Source of the DNA: Datnioides undecimradiatus
Lineage: Eukaryota; Chordata; Actinopteri; Lobotiformes; Datnioididae
DNA length: 64,000 bases
NCBI GenBank assembly: GCA_008933995.1
Contig: WARS01000016.1
Coordinates: 10,969,848 to 11,033,847 of the forward strand
Direction: 5' to 3'
This document shows positions 12,197-24,289 of the stretch, in pieces. The number at the start of each line of letters is the position of its first letter. Position 1 is the first letter of the stretch. The translations under genes were made by a program, and so were the position numbers. Below the pieces are notes generated by a model. It saw only the letters and a list, made by a program, of their open reading frames with translations, made no database searches and was not told the origin of the DNA.

Positions 12197-14536
12197 GTAA
12201 GAGAGGAACACCAGGATTAAAGGGGGGAGCTGGGTGGGGTGAGAAAGTAGAAAGGGAGAGGAGAAGATCAGTGGAGTCGAGGCGAGCCTTCAGCCACTCT
12301 GGGATTCTGTACGCGTCCCTTCCCATGATCCCATTTGGGATTCTGCCACTCGTGTTCTTGGAGTATCATACTGTAACCAGGAGCTCTCAGAGGGAGGGGA
12401 TGAACAGTATATAAAGACAGACACATAAAAATCAAACATCATACATGCACGAAGCTTCACATGTATACTGCAGGAACTAATATCTGTGTTGGTATGGTAA
12501 CCATAGCATGTACAGAAATGTACATGAAATGGATATATCCATGCGTATGAACAATGCAAACTGAAAATCTGTTCAGATTTAGATTATAATTTCTTCTTTG
12601 CCTATGCTAACGAGGCTGGTGTTTGTGTACGTGTACATTACTATTAAGCAGATGTAATTTTCTGTGTAAGCGCTGCCAGACTCCCATTATCACTGAAGAT
12701 ATGACATCAAGCCTTGCATAACAATGGATATTTTTAAAACCCATGTTTTGTCCTTTTTTCTGTCTCTCATGTACAAACATACACATTTCCATACAAAACA
12801 AATGGGGCGTAGAAAGAAAGAGCATCAGACATTAATCGATTTCAAAAATTATGCCCGCATTTGCTCCCACTGAAAGCTGTTTTTAAAGTGTGACTGCGTG
12901 TGTGTGCGGGTGCACGTCCTATGAATCATTTATTTTTTCTGATGTGTGTCTTGGGAACACGGAGTATGATGGGAGGCTTTCAGATGCATCATTATGCCAG
13001 CATAGTAAACACACACAAACACATACACACACACTGTATTTCTCCCTTTACTTCGTCACATTTACTGCTGCATCATAATAAAAACATAAATCTAGCAGTC
13101 TATGCAGATGCGCTTAAAGAGGAGTTATGATGCCCTAATTGCTTTGTTTTGCTGTCTCCATGGCAACTATTAATTAAATGTCTTTTCAGACTCATGCAAC
13201 ACACTCCATCATGCATGTGTACACCAACATGCAGAGCACTGGGTATTGTGAGCCAAAGCTGGAGAATCAGTCACCAAAAACAGAACAATATAAATGTCAA
13301 GTGCAGTATGTAGCTACACACAGAGCACAGCCCTGGAGTCATATTGTTAATTTGACGTTGAAAATCCCATATTCACAAGAGTGTGCATTCGTGTGTGTGT
13401 GTGCCTTCTAACAGAGTCTGGTTGGTGAAGCCTCGTTAGGAGGTTGGGGTAGAGATCAGCGGACCACATGCTGTCCCATAGGTACTGGCCATCATTTTCA
13501 GTCCCTCTTTCCTTCTGTCTGTATGTAATGAGTGGCCCTCCTGTCTGCTGCCTGTGCAACCTCTTGCTTATTGAGTCCCATTTACTTTTTCTATAGATTC
13601 AGTAGGTTTCCACTCTGTGTGTAACAGTAATAATGAGTATGAGAACAGTAACGCGACAAAATAAGTATTAACCACAACTCAGTGGTTGAAAGAAATACAG
13701 CAGAATGATTTACCAAGGATGATTCATCAAATTATACGTTCGTTTTCCTGTAAGTGTAGACGCTAACTCGCCCAGTGGAGAAGCTCTTCACTTGCTCTAA
13801 CTTTTCAGGAGTGTGAGTGTGTTTTGTGAACTGTTCTGTAAGTTTAGTTTCAGCTCCCAGGTTCCCCGGAGAGATATTCAACTCTCTACCACCTCTACCA
13901 CTCTTCCATCACCTTCTCCTACCTGCAGGAGCTGGAGTCTGTTTCCGGGTGGTTAATGTTGTCCTCGATGCCCGACGCTGCCGGTGCCGCCGCCGCTGCG
14001 TCCTCCTCAACCGCGACATGAGCGGAGGGCTCGGGTACCAGCTGGGGCACCGGAGCCTCGCCGGGTGGTTCCATGCTCGTCAGCGGCCGGGAACGACGAT
14101 GAGGTGGCGGGGAGACCCAGGACAGCGCAGCGGCGGAGCTCCTGCACTCTGGCTGGCTGAAGGAGCGGGGACAGGAGCTCCCCGTTGCTCCAACTGCCGC
14201 TCCCCCCGGACCGCCCCGACTCCCCGCCGGATCAGCAAACTTTCTGTTGGTGCCGCTGCCGTTACACAGGTTAGACCCGGCGCTGCCGCTGGCCACCAGA
14301 CCGCCGTGACTACCCGCGCTGGGGTTTACGCTGGCTGAATTCGAGTTGCTACAGCCGCTAACTGAAGGTCCGTCCCCGGAGCTGCCGCCTGTTCTTCTCC
14401 CGGCGAAGTAGTCTCCCAGCGGTGGGGAGTGAGGCGGAGGGACGGCGGGGTGACCGAACCACCTCCATCGGATCCTGAGAATCTGCTTCACATCGAACTC
14501 CTTCCGCGAGGAAGAGCCCGAGCCGCTACTCGACAT
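1619..14536 (-). CDS. klhl5: klhl5, kelch-like protein 5, 5' part (five coding exons; kelch repeats outside window)
   Basis: Coding exons in transcript order are 14536-13923, 9594-9406, 3926-3790, 3416-3220 and 1831-1619. All have GT/AG borders and the phases join cleanly (AG|G, AG|A, G|GC, phase 0). They encode residues 1-450. Exon 1 (204 aa) starts at the ATG at 14536 and carries the family N-terminal block [20 protein letters not shown], then a Ser/Gly/Pro-rich low-complexity stretch ending DSSSCR. Exon 2 starts [10 protein letters not shown], as I recall human KLHL5 doing, and opens the BTB domain ([18 protein letters not shown]). Exon 3 continues it ([14 protein letters not shown]). Exons 4-5 finish BTB and give most of BACK ([37 protein letters not shown]). 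In this family BTB-BACK dimerises and binds Cullin-3, while the C-terminal kelch propeller selects substrate; that part is not in the window. The paralogues klhl4 and klhl1 are alternatives, but the exon 1/2 junction and gene order favour klhl5. Confidence 0.93.
6795..6854. repeat. (CA)n microsatellite, about 60 bp, klhl5 intron 2
   Basis: An uninterrupted CA dinucleotide run lies in the klhl5 intron between exons 2 and 3. Open frames of His-Thr or Cys-Val repeats across it are artefacts of the repeat. Confidence 0.95.
9840..10390. promoter_or_regulatory. Candidate conserved non-coding element in klhl5 intron 1
   Basis: This stretch lies just 5' of klhl5 exon 2 on the gene's strand. It has no microsatellites and mixed composition, and it is dense in homeodomain-type cores (CCAATTAAATAG, CATTTAATTTATGAG, TTTTTAATTTAAC), unlike its repeat-rich surroundings. 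It has no open reading frame with a recognisable product. The call as a regulatory element is inference only. Confidence 0.25.
11840..11903. repeat. (AC)n microsatellite, about 64 bp, klhl5 intron 1
   Basis: A pure AC run follows a CT-rich tract (11812-11834) and is followed by degenerate ACAAAC units. It is inside klhl5 intron 1. Confidence 0.95.
12164..12193. repeat. (GA)n microsatellite, klhl5 intron 1
   Basis: A GA run of about 15 units sits within a wider purine-rich stretch from about 12100 to 12265. Confidence 0.9.
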
Positions 14537-14660
14537 TCCAGGGCTCGACACGAGGAAATGGCGGGGGAGAGCCCGTGCCGCTCTGCCGTTAGAGCTGTAC
14601 GCCGTACTGTACGCGCGTCTCTCCTGGCAACCGCACGCCCGTTAACCGCGACTGGAGGTA
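13930..14660 (-). promoter_or_regulatory. klhl5: CpG-rich first exon and probable promoter of klhl5
   Basis: This block is clearly richer in G+C and CpG than the AT-leaning DNA on both sides. It covers the first coding exon and roughly 120 bases upstream of the start codon at 14536. That is what a vertebrate CpG-island promoter looks like. No TATA box or exact start site can be called. Just upstream (14688-14725) lies a GA microsatellite that marks the edge of the island. No divergent gene is visible on the other strand; the open frame at 13817-14338 on the plus strand is the antisense shadow of klhl5 exon 1. Confidence 0.6.
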
Positions 14661-14687
14661 GTGAGCGGAATATAGCGGAGTATATGA

Positions 14688-14725
<38 letters not shown>
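14688..14725. repeat. (GA)n microsatellite upstream of klhl5
   Basis: GA units with one interruption lie about 150 bases upstream of the klhl5 start codon. They could fall in the promoter or 5' UTR. Confidence 0.9.
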
Positions 14726-14866
14726 TGTGTGTGTATGAGACAGAGAGGGAGAGTTTTCAAACCACAAACATTTGCCACAAGGACCAGTTAATGTCACATT
14801 TCTGCCAAATAATGCAGTGCGTGGGCCACAGGCATTTTGTTGCAGAGAGGAATGAACATTATTGTT

Positions 14867-14905
14867 ATCATCATCACCATCATCATCATCATCATCATCA
14901 TCATC
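14867..14905. repeat. (ATC)n trinucleotide repeat upstream of klhl5
   Basis: ATC/CAT units number about thirteen, with one CAC variant. Read in frame they give poly-His or poly-Asp, but no gene context supports translation. Confidence 0.9.
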
Positions 14906-15382
14906 CAACTGGCCAGACAGTCAATCAACAATACCAGTCAACCTGTTTGGCCCTAAGGCAAGATGGGTTTTTTTCCCCCTCTTTTTTTCTGTGAGGGATT
15001 GTTTATAGTGGGAATATAATACTACAAAATGAGAGTAGAGTAGGATCCCTGTCGCAATTTTCTAAAGTCTAACTTCAAATTGTTTTGTTTGAGAATAATT
15101 GGGATTGGGACCAGTTTATGTTTGCTTTAAACTATTATTGCCCGAACTATTATCACAGTGATTACGGATGAATAAATTGCCATCAATTTTGTAAATTGAC
15201 TGTTGTATTAAGAATTTTTTCAAGCAACCGTTCAAAACGTTCTGGTTTCAGCTGCTGCAATGTGAAGACTTGTGGCTTCTCTCTGTTTTATATTGAGCAT
15301 GCATTTTGGAGTGTTAGCGGTTCAAAATGAGATGCTGTAAAGGTCACTGTGTACTCTGGAAAATTGTATTGGGCCTTTTTTG

Positions 15383-15466
15383 TTATCCAACTCTTAATAG
15401 ACCAAATGCATTATCCAGCTCTTAATAGACCAAATGCATTATCCAACTCTTAATAGACCAAATGCA
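15383..15466. repeat. Minisatellite, three tandem 28-bp units
   Basis: Three consecutive 28-base units begin TTATCCAACTCTTAATAGAC; the middle one has a single A-to-G change. Beyond that they are identical, which suggests recent duplication. Confidence 0.95.
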
Positions 15467-18400
15467 TTGATGAAGCCCTAATTGTAATTCTCACACATAA
15501 GGTATGAACATTTGTTCACACAGCCACATGGAGAATCACTTCAAAAAGTACATCCTCATGAGAGAAACCATTACATTTTCAGGATATGACTTGGTTTCTG
15601 GTGTAAGATTAGTAGTTCTGGTTAAGAACATGAAACAGTCTGCAAGTAATAAATATACATAAATGCACATATGCCAGAGTGATTGAACAAGTTATAGCAA
15701 TCATTACATGTTAATCAAAGACTCTGAAATGTAATGAGGCAGTGGACTCATCCCCTTCATCATCTTCATTTCTACCCTGTCTGGCTGTTTTCCCTCACTC
15801 CTCTCAGCGCCTGTCTCTCCGCGAGTCTCTCTTATTGCCTCCTAACACATCACACTTTGTTTAGACGCCTCGCAATAATAAGCTGACGTGCTGATTTGTT
15901 GTTTGGACAGATATTGAAAACAGAGAAATAGCCAGCATTACTTCGAATCACCACAGTGGGGGACCTGTGTGTCCTTGAAAATGAAATTTCACTTGTCCTT
16001 CCCCACATGCGCACAAACAGACACATTCCCCACTCCCTGATTCTCCACAAACCATTGCTTTTCTCCACCCAACACATCCTTCCCCATCTACCTCTCCTTC
16101 ACCTCCCTGTCTTCCCTCCATCTGCAATGCAGCAGCTATTCATAGACAATCATGATCAGTGGGAGCACGTCCTGTGGGAGCCATTCCATCTAGGCGCCCG
16201 GGGCACACAGCAGACCAGCCAGCAGACCAGGCAGCCAGTGCCTTCCTCACCTTATGCAGTAACCCCTGGATGACCACAGGATGAGCCGGAGCCACAGAGC
16301 CGGAACACAGAGTGTTCTGGATGGAGTCCCACCAACAGGACGGGAGGGATGCTTTAGGAGCCCCACTCTAGTAAAAATCAATAAGTCAAACAGCCGAGGT
16401 CAGTTTGTGAATTACATAGACGGGAGATGTGTTACTCATAAATTGGTCCCACAGACTGCAGCAGCCAGGCCCAGAGACTCATTTTTTCCATAAATAAACG
16501 ACTGAGCGGAGCAGATGAATACAGCCAATTTAATTCTCACCGCTTTTGTTTGCCAGATTCTGAGAAACACTGGGCTTCTCTTCAGTTTCAGGATGTACTG
16601 ACAACTTAGTGCAGGACCACCCTGCTGCTCTATCTGATCAATACCACAAAGTCGATGCGGACACACAAGCCGAGTCGGCAAGGAGGCGTGAAAACAAGCA
16701 GAAGCAGTATCATTAAGGCAAAAGAATAACAAAGGTTTAGAGCAAGAAGTCATCTTCTGTCTGGAGAGGCTCTACGATTGAAAGCTTGTGAATGCATTGA
16801 ATAGACTGTAAAGGCTCTGCAGCAACTCTTTTTGTCAAAACTCCAACTAAAATATTCATTTGTGTACCTGTTTTGCATATTGATTGACTGTCTTAATTCT
16901 TCTTTAAACATCAACTGCATCAGGAGACAAATTTGGCTGCGCTCCCTGTTGCTAGCTGGAATATGGTAGTTGTTCTCCTTCCTACTGAGCCCTGACACAC
17001 CTCTGAAAAAACTTTAGAGAAAGTAAACCAATGGACTTCTGCAACACCCATGATGGAAATGCCGTGCTGTTTCTGGGGGAGGCTGGGAATGGGGCTCTGA
17101 GGGCAAATGAAGCTGAGGAATGACGGGCCATTCAGCTCCGGTCTCCTTCAGTTGGATCTAATCATTGGTCACTTGGCAGGAGCCTCCTTGAGCCGCCTAC
17201 TGTTATTGGTCTCCTGGCTGTGGTAGTCCAAGGCTATCACTCAAAACTCCCTGGCACAGCTTTACGGCTGTACGGCACTCTGGATACAAATGCACACAAA
17301 CTCACAAACATAACACACACGTGCAAGAAAATGCCACCATGAAATCCCATTCGCACACTCTTCACACTCGATAATCATCCTGTTTATGTGCACTGACACA
17401 TGCAAGCATGCATGCACACGAGTACACGTAAACACGAGCAAATGGCTGCATTCAATCCTATTTACACCCACTTTGTACTCTATAAGCATTCAACTACACA
17501 CACATACACACACACAAACACAAATACAGAGCCAAATAAAAACAGGTAGCAGTCATCTGGGGAGAGCTGTCGTAAAAGATTTTATGAGGCCAGAAAGTGA
17601 AACATTATCTGTCTGGCCCGTCTGTGATGATCAGCTCATCTCTCGTGACTGATGTTCATCCTCCAATGGCCTTCTCCCAAACCCTCTCTCTCGCTCTTTC
17701 TCTCTCTTTCTCCCTCCCTGTCTTTCTGTCTTTCCTCTTACTCTTTTTTTCTGTCTACTTTTTCTTCTCTACACTGTGCTCACTTTGAAGCCCTCTTTAC
17801 CCTCCTTCCCCCTTTTCCCTCCCACCCACTCTCTCCCCTTTTCTCCACAATCTCCTTCCCAACCTCAATTTCCTGCTCCCTATCCCTACTATTATACTGT
17901 GACACCAGGGGAATGTGTATGTGTGTGTTTGGTTGTGTACGTAATGTAGCACCGTGGCTGTGATTCCCTGAGGTGGAGACCTGCAGGGACGACAAGAGCC
18001 ATTGTTCTATACAGACTCACAGGCATACACGCATCACATGACTTGTGCACATATGCCCACACACATGCATCCACAATCAGACATGCAGCAATGAAAAAAA
18101 AACATGCACCTACTATACATTCTGCATGCATACACATAAAAACACAAGGACAGGCTTTCATTCAAGTCACGGTCCATACCACACACACACACACACACAC
18201 GCTAATACACACTCTCTCTGCCTGTTTCCGTTGTGTAATCGGAGTGTTGGTTGGTACTGTAGCTGCAGGCGAGTCCGTCCTTGAGACTCAGAGCAGGCTC
18301 AGACTGGCCAAGCAAATAATTACCTCTCCACACTGACACACCAGCTCCTCCCAACATATGAACAAGAAGCGGGGAGCGTGTGTGCGGGTGTGTATGTGTG

Positions 18401-20008
18401 TCATTAAATTGATCTGGTGGCACAATATTCAGTGTTTAAGTATGTGTGTTGACTTGGATGTCTATCTTTGTGAGGACCAATATGAATGTTAAACCTTGGG
18501 AGTGAGGACAGTTTTGTACTGTGAAGACATTTTGGTCGACCGTCACTTGGCTTAGTCAAGGGCAGTTTGGCTGAGACTAGATTTTAAGGGTAAGTTTAAA
18601 ATAAGGTTAAGACTCATTTTCAGTATAACAAGAGAGATTAAAATCAGTGCTGCAAAATCACAGGTTTTTTGTTGTTGTTTTCTGTCTGTATGTTTGTTTC
18701 ACACATTTGTCATGCTTGTCAAAACCTTGCACATATTGAGGGCATCTGTTCCCCAACATACTGTTGCATGACTGTTCGTTCAGAGATTTGGTTGTGTTAT
18801 ACTAGTAGCAACTACTGTAGCTGCTAGATTCAAGCAGCTCAAGAGGAGCAGGCAGACAGTGATCTGCTCACATATTTCTAACTCCATACCACCAGATTGT
18901 CTTGTTTTTCAGACTTGTATTCTTCAGCTTCGACCAAGTGACATCACCAGAGTCAGTGAATCAGATTTATTGCAGCTTTGGAGCCACAAAAGACTAATAT
19001 AATGGTTTTCAATAATTGCAGTCATCCTCTTCTAGACCTGTTAACCAACTTTGTGATGTAAAATTGACAGAAATCTCCATTTTAAGGTAGGGACTAGGGA
19101 ATGCATAATGTCAGTGAGGGTCCTCACAAGTAGTGAAATTTAAACGTGTGTGTGTATCTGATCTGGATAAAACGCAGACCACCTTCAGCTGGTAATTTCC
19201 CTCTTATCCTCCATCACATCAGTCAATAGCAGACGCACACAGATCTATGACGGCATTCTCTGCGGTCTCTGTGTGCGTGCATGTGCGTGTGTTTGTATCT
19301 GTGCATGTTGGGCTCGATCTGCACTCAGAGTGTGTGTGTTTTAGCTCCAGACGGACTATGTTGTCCCAGTTTCCTGAGAAGTAACTAATAGGAGAGATGA
19401 AAGAATAAAAGAAACTCTACATCAGTCCATCAGCAAATTTTAAATTCCCCACTTTGCTGCTCCTCCCAACCACCTCTTCATTTTTTTTAATTAAATTTGT
19501 GTGTTATCAGACAGAAAACATGCAGTAAAATTCATGAGGGGGATTCAATCTCGCTACAGTCAGACCAAACAGTGTCCCGGCTAGCTGACCAGTGGGGCGG
19601 CTCATCCATTTCTTTAATGCCTCCTTTCTTTTCTGTTCCTCTTTTGATCACCTCCTCTAATAACCTTCCCTGTCCACTTACTAATGTCTTTCTCCACTTA
19701 TCTTCCATCCATTACCCTTGTGCTCTGATTTCTTCTGCTATCCTCCCCCCTTTGAGAGATAGATCTTCTCTTTGAGAAACTGTTAATTAGGCGTGTCTTG
19801 TGTGTGCAACTAGTAGACGGTTTTGAGTGCAGATACAGTAGAGTGTAATGAGTGGGAGGAAAAGCAAGACAGACAGATGGAGAAGAAGGCAGAAAGAAGG
19901 AGAAAGAAAGCCTGTGTGATCCGAGACACAGCAGCACAGCAGTTAAGGATCAAAACACCCAAACTGCCCACAATTACATCTATGCTTTGCACTAGAAGGA
20001 CAGAAGGA

Positions 20009-20009
<1 letters not shown>

Positions 20010-20051
<42 letters not shown>
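20010..20051. repeat. (AC)n microsatellite
   Basis: A pure AC run of about 21 units in the klhl5-tmem156 interval. A separate TG run follows at 20204-20235. Confidence 0.95.
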
Positions 20052-20053
<2 letters not shown>

Positions 20054-20202
20054 TGTATCTAATCTTATATTAGAGCAGAAACCTTCTGCATCCTGCTCCC
20101 ACTGCACTGAGCAAGACTTTGACACACTTTTACTGCCATGTTTTATTCAACACAAACGTAGAGAGAAAAATATGTTATTGAGTGTGTATGTAGTTAAAAA
20201 AG

Positions 20203-20203
<1 letters not shown>

Positions 20204-20235
<32 letters not shown>
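20204..20235. repeat. (TG)n microsatellite
   Basis: A pure TG run of about 16 units, about 150 bases from the AC run at 20010-20051. The two could pair as an inverted repeat. Confidence 0.95.
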
Positions 20236-20237
<2 letters not shown>

Positions 20238-20438
20238 TGTAGAAACTTTTTTGCAAGGTCTGGCCAGCAGCTAGAGCAGCAGAGACTACACACATAACAA
20301 ACACACACTTGCTCTTATATGCACACAAGGCTTTGGAGTGTGAACCAAACTGTCCAATTACTTTGATCCATGCCTGCTGCTGTGGGGAGGGGAAGTAGTT
20401 TTTCCCATTTTGCCCTAAAGCACATTACCTGGGCACAT

Positions 20439-20439
<1 letters not shown>

Positions 20440-20492
<53 letters not shown>
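20440..20492. repeat. (CA)n microsatellite
   Basis: A pure CA run of about 26 units, the third dinucleotide array within 500 bases. Confidence 0.95.
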
Positions 20493-20499
<7 letters not shown>

Positions 20500-20974
20500 C
20501 ACAACATAATAGCTAAGGTCTGGCTTTCTAGTTCTGGTTCCTCTAATTGCCTGAGAGGATGGAGAATGGGAACTGCAAAATCTAACCACATTTGTCAAGT
20601 TGTGCATCTGTTTAGCAATCCCAGAGACGAGGAGGAGGATGATGATGATCATGATGATGAGAGCAGCCACAACTAAAATGCAATTGCTTCTGGATCTCAT
20701 CCAGGGTTATCGAATACTTTGTTATATCCTGCTCAAACACCCACCCACATACATCTCTTTCCTTTTGTAGCTGATCTGCCATTGATCTCTCATGGCCTGA
20801 TATTTGTGCGTACCTGTTCAACTCTGACATTAAATTCTGCTGCTTCAGGACAAACAGAAGTTTATGAGCAGATGTTATGAGATTATATGACCCCTGACAA
20901 ATCACACTGTGCCCTCAAGCGGCAGCATTTGATAGAATGATGGGAACCCAAGTCCACCAGCTCTTGAAAGAGAC

Positions 20975-21200
20975 TTCTATCTCTTTAGCTGCTAAATGCT
21001 AAATGCACTATGTTCATTAGCGGATTATGTCTGTCTACTGTTTGGTGCTCTGCAGGTAGTGTACAGAGACTTTATCAAGGTTTTTTCACTGAAAAGCAGC
21101 TACCAGATCCTGTTGGCAATGGTGCTGATGAGGGGGGCGAGAACCAAAACAGTTGCAAGCCATTAAACCAAAACAACAATAATTCTCTGTGGGTTCATAA
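20975..21200 (+). repeat. Interspersed repeat family A, copy 2
   Basis: The copy begins with CTCTTTAGCTGCTAAATGCT and carries GTTTGGTGCTCTGCAGGTAG, AAAAGCAGCTACCAGATCC and GAGAACCAAAACAG. It is the best preserved middle part of the family also seen at 1231-1585 and 28590-28745. The open frame across it is short and has no recognisable protein, so it looks non-autonomous. It lies in the gap between klhl5 and tmem156. Confidence 0.6.
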
Positions 21201-22217
21201 CTCCAAACAACACCCTTCATGTTCAAGCATTAGCAATCTAAAAATTTTAATTAAAGCAGCTTCAAAGACCAAAGGCATATACATAAAAGGAGAAAGACGG
21301 GAGATTAAGGCCACAGCCAAATGAGATGCTGCAATTACTTCAAAACAGCAGTGTAGAGTTATGTGGTGTTGGTGATGGTTGACAGATTTTTTTAAAAAAA
21401 GCAACAGATAAGTACACAGATAACCAACCCACTTCTCTTCTGTACTCACAATTTCTCACAGCAAGAATCCCATATTTACATAAATTACACATCTGTGTGT
21501 AAAATGACACAAACAATTAGTAATCCTCCCGTTTGTGTGTGTATGTGTGCATGAGGGCGCGCACGTGTCTGGTTGTTTGCTGCTGTTAAAAATCGCTGAG
21601 GCATGAAGTTTGCAGCTGCACACAACAGGAGATAATACACATCCTGAATTATTGATGGAAATGAAAATAACTCTATTTTTCCTTTCTGTTCTCTTTCTTT
21701 CTCTGTTGGTAAATGTCTCTCCTCCTCCTCTCTCTCTTCCTTTCTCTCCACCCTCACCCACTTTGCAGTTTAACAGCTCTCTAATGACATCAACTCTCAA
21801 CTGGTCCATCTTTGGTTTACTTTGCAAGTGTGCACACACACACACACACTGTGCACACAAGCACACACACCAGTAAATAGTCTCTATTCTTAGGTATTAA
21901 GCAGGTGTGTGTTTGCTCTTGTATGATGCACTCAGGTTTGGGTACAGGGCAGGTGGCAGGTGGAGGAAAGTAAAGTGCCTGCTGTGCAATTCATCAGCAC
22001 TCTACCTCTGTCAGTCCTCCCTCTCTCTCTTTAATGCTCCATAGCTCTTTTTGCCATTTCCCTCCTGACATCTTTTCTCCATTTCTGTCCATCTCTACCA
22101 TATTTGTCTGTGCTATTTTCCCTTTCTGCTCCCCCCCCATGCTGCAGTGCCTTCTTATCCTGTTCACTCTCCTCCTAAATGGGCTGAGCGTTGAGGGAGG
22201 AGAGGAAGCGGAAAACA

Positions 22218-22435
22218 CAAGGGAAAGAGAGAGAGAGAGATGGAGAGTGCGAGAGAGACAAAGAGACAGAGAGAGGGAGAGAGAGAGAAAGCATTTATGG
22301 CCAAATACAGAGCAGGCCTTAATAATTTACTCTGACCCGCAGCCACAAGCCAATCAGTTCTGGAGAAATGAGAGAGGGAGAGTGCGATGGGAGAAAGACA
22401 GAAAGAGAGAGGGAGAGAGGGAGAGAGAGAGCAAA
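22218..22435. repeat. Twin GA-rich purine tracts
   Basis: Two GAGA-rich tracts (about 22218-22290 and 22360-22435) flank a roughly 70-base non-repetitive spacer. They are imperfect, with G and C interruptions. Confidence 0.7.
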
Positions 22436-24289
22436 GCTGATGTGTCAGTACTGACGTTCCCTTGATACTGTGATAAATTATTTGAAGCGATACACTGGTC
22501 TAAAAGCCTTGAAACATTCACTGTCAAATGTCAAGAACAGAGAAACTGAGGCTTCCAAAAAAATAAAGTAAAATCAGAAAGAAACAGGAATTTTAAGCAG
22601 TTTAATTTGATGACACACAGCAGAGCTCTGTAGCAAACCCATGTTTGGGCTGTAAGATCTCATTGGGAATTTTTTTCTCAGCTGCATGTGAGAAATTTTC
22701 CAAACAAAGAGAAATATTTATAATATGATGGTTGAGGTCAGAGGCTGTGCCAGAACATCTTGCTCAGGAAGTCGTTCCATTCAGTGGAGGAGAGGGCTCA
22801 ACGCTCTACAACTCCAACATGCATTAATTAATTTGCTGCAGCAGAAGAAGCCATAAACACAACGCTGACATTTAATCACTATATACAGTCTTGTGGTGAA
22901 CTTGGTAGCGAACAGTTGCCTGTTTACACATGCAGCAGACAAGCATCAATATTAGCATCCATTTGGACTCAGGACAAAATATGAATTTAAGTCCAATATT
23001 CACTTTCTGGAAATATATTGGTGCATTTCACTTTGTGTCATTATTCAAAAAGACTACTGCAGTACTACAGTTTCGTCCTATTCTGACATTTCCAAATAAG
23101 GTTCCTGTCAGTTGTGGCTTAGTTTTAGTGTCTTTGTTCACAGGATCCATTGCTACAGTATAACCATTTCATGTACAATCATTGATTCTCTGTCATCATG
23201 ATTTCTCCATTTTAAATAATGGTCTCAGTTCTGCACATACCTGCATTACAAGACATGGATGTCAGATTTATGTCACATTTTAATGTCTTTGCTATTCATT
23301 TACATTCTCTGGAGGGAAACACTGTATTAATTATGACGAGTGCAGTTCACAGCCCAAAACTTTAACCTCACCTTAGTTTCACCCCAATGGAGACAGAAAC
23401 CAATTTGTGCTGAAGGCAGTTGCAGAGAAAACAATTGAGGACACCAGCTTTCTCCCAATTAGACGAGTCATCCTCAATCAGCTGGTATAACTCCACAATT
23501 TATCCTCAAGTGTGACACACACACACACACACAGAGACACCTGCACAGAGACACATATTCTTCTGTGTTCTTTGGTCCAGTCTGCTCCTGGGGTGAGAGA
23601 AATAGATAGTGCCTGAGAAGCATTTTTAGTCTGTGGATGAAACAGTGCTCTATCGAACAAAGCTCTGGGATTGGCCGGTCAGAGGAAGGTCACCTTACCC
23701 CCCACCGATCATTGATCCATAAACCAATGAGACAACAGAGAGGCACAGGGAGAAGAGAATAGGCATGGACAGAGGGAGAAATCGAATGAGAGAGGTGAAA
23801 GAGGAAAATGAAAAGGTGATCGATGAACATTATAGTGGCGGTCAAAGACGTGGTGCAATTCTGGCTGCATTTGTATCTGAAAGTCAGCCCAATCTCAAAG
23901 CAATCATGGTCCAGGCGTCACAATCTTAAAGTAATTAGTCAGCCACTTGACAACTGATCAATTCCTCACTTACTGTGAGTGTCTGAAAGTGATGCCTTTG
24001 TGTATTATTTTGGCCATTCTAAAGAAAAGAAAAGAGACAGAGATGGACGAGAAAATGCCCAGAGAGCATGAGGAGGCACTCCCCTACACGCTTTCAGCAT
24101 CAGAAATGAATGTGTCTTTGATTAGAGCTTGTCCTTTCACTGCTATCAGTGTTATTTCAGCTGTGAAAAATGAATGCCATAACCAAGAAATACCATAACA
24201 AACAAATCAAATACTGCAAAGCACTGGTATCAGTAAAACAAGAAAGTGGGATGCTGTGGGGGCTTGGTCGATGTAGCAGGTATCTGTCA

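Noticed and set aside
13817..14338. 173-codon open frame on the plus strand in the klhl5 CpG island
   Set aside because: It is antisense to klhl5 exon 1; GC-rich coding DNA often leaves the opposite strand open, and the peptide (Arg/Ala/Gly-rich) has no domain.
15956..16273. 105-codon plus-strand frame containing MQQLFIDNHDQWEHVLWEPF
   Set aside because: Not recognised, no splice or promoter context, and no homologue comes to mind; judged a chance open frame, though the area could be a conserved non-coding element.
20800..20850. Minus-strand splice-like pair near 20.8 kb (donor GTACGC)
   Set aside because: The acceptor is weak with no pyrimidine tract, and it overlaps repeat-rich sequence.
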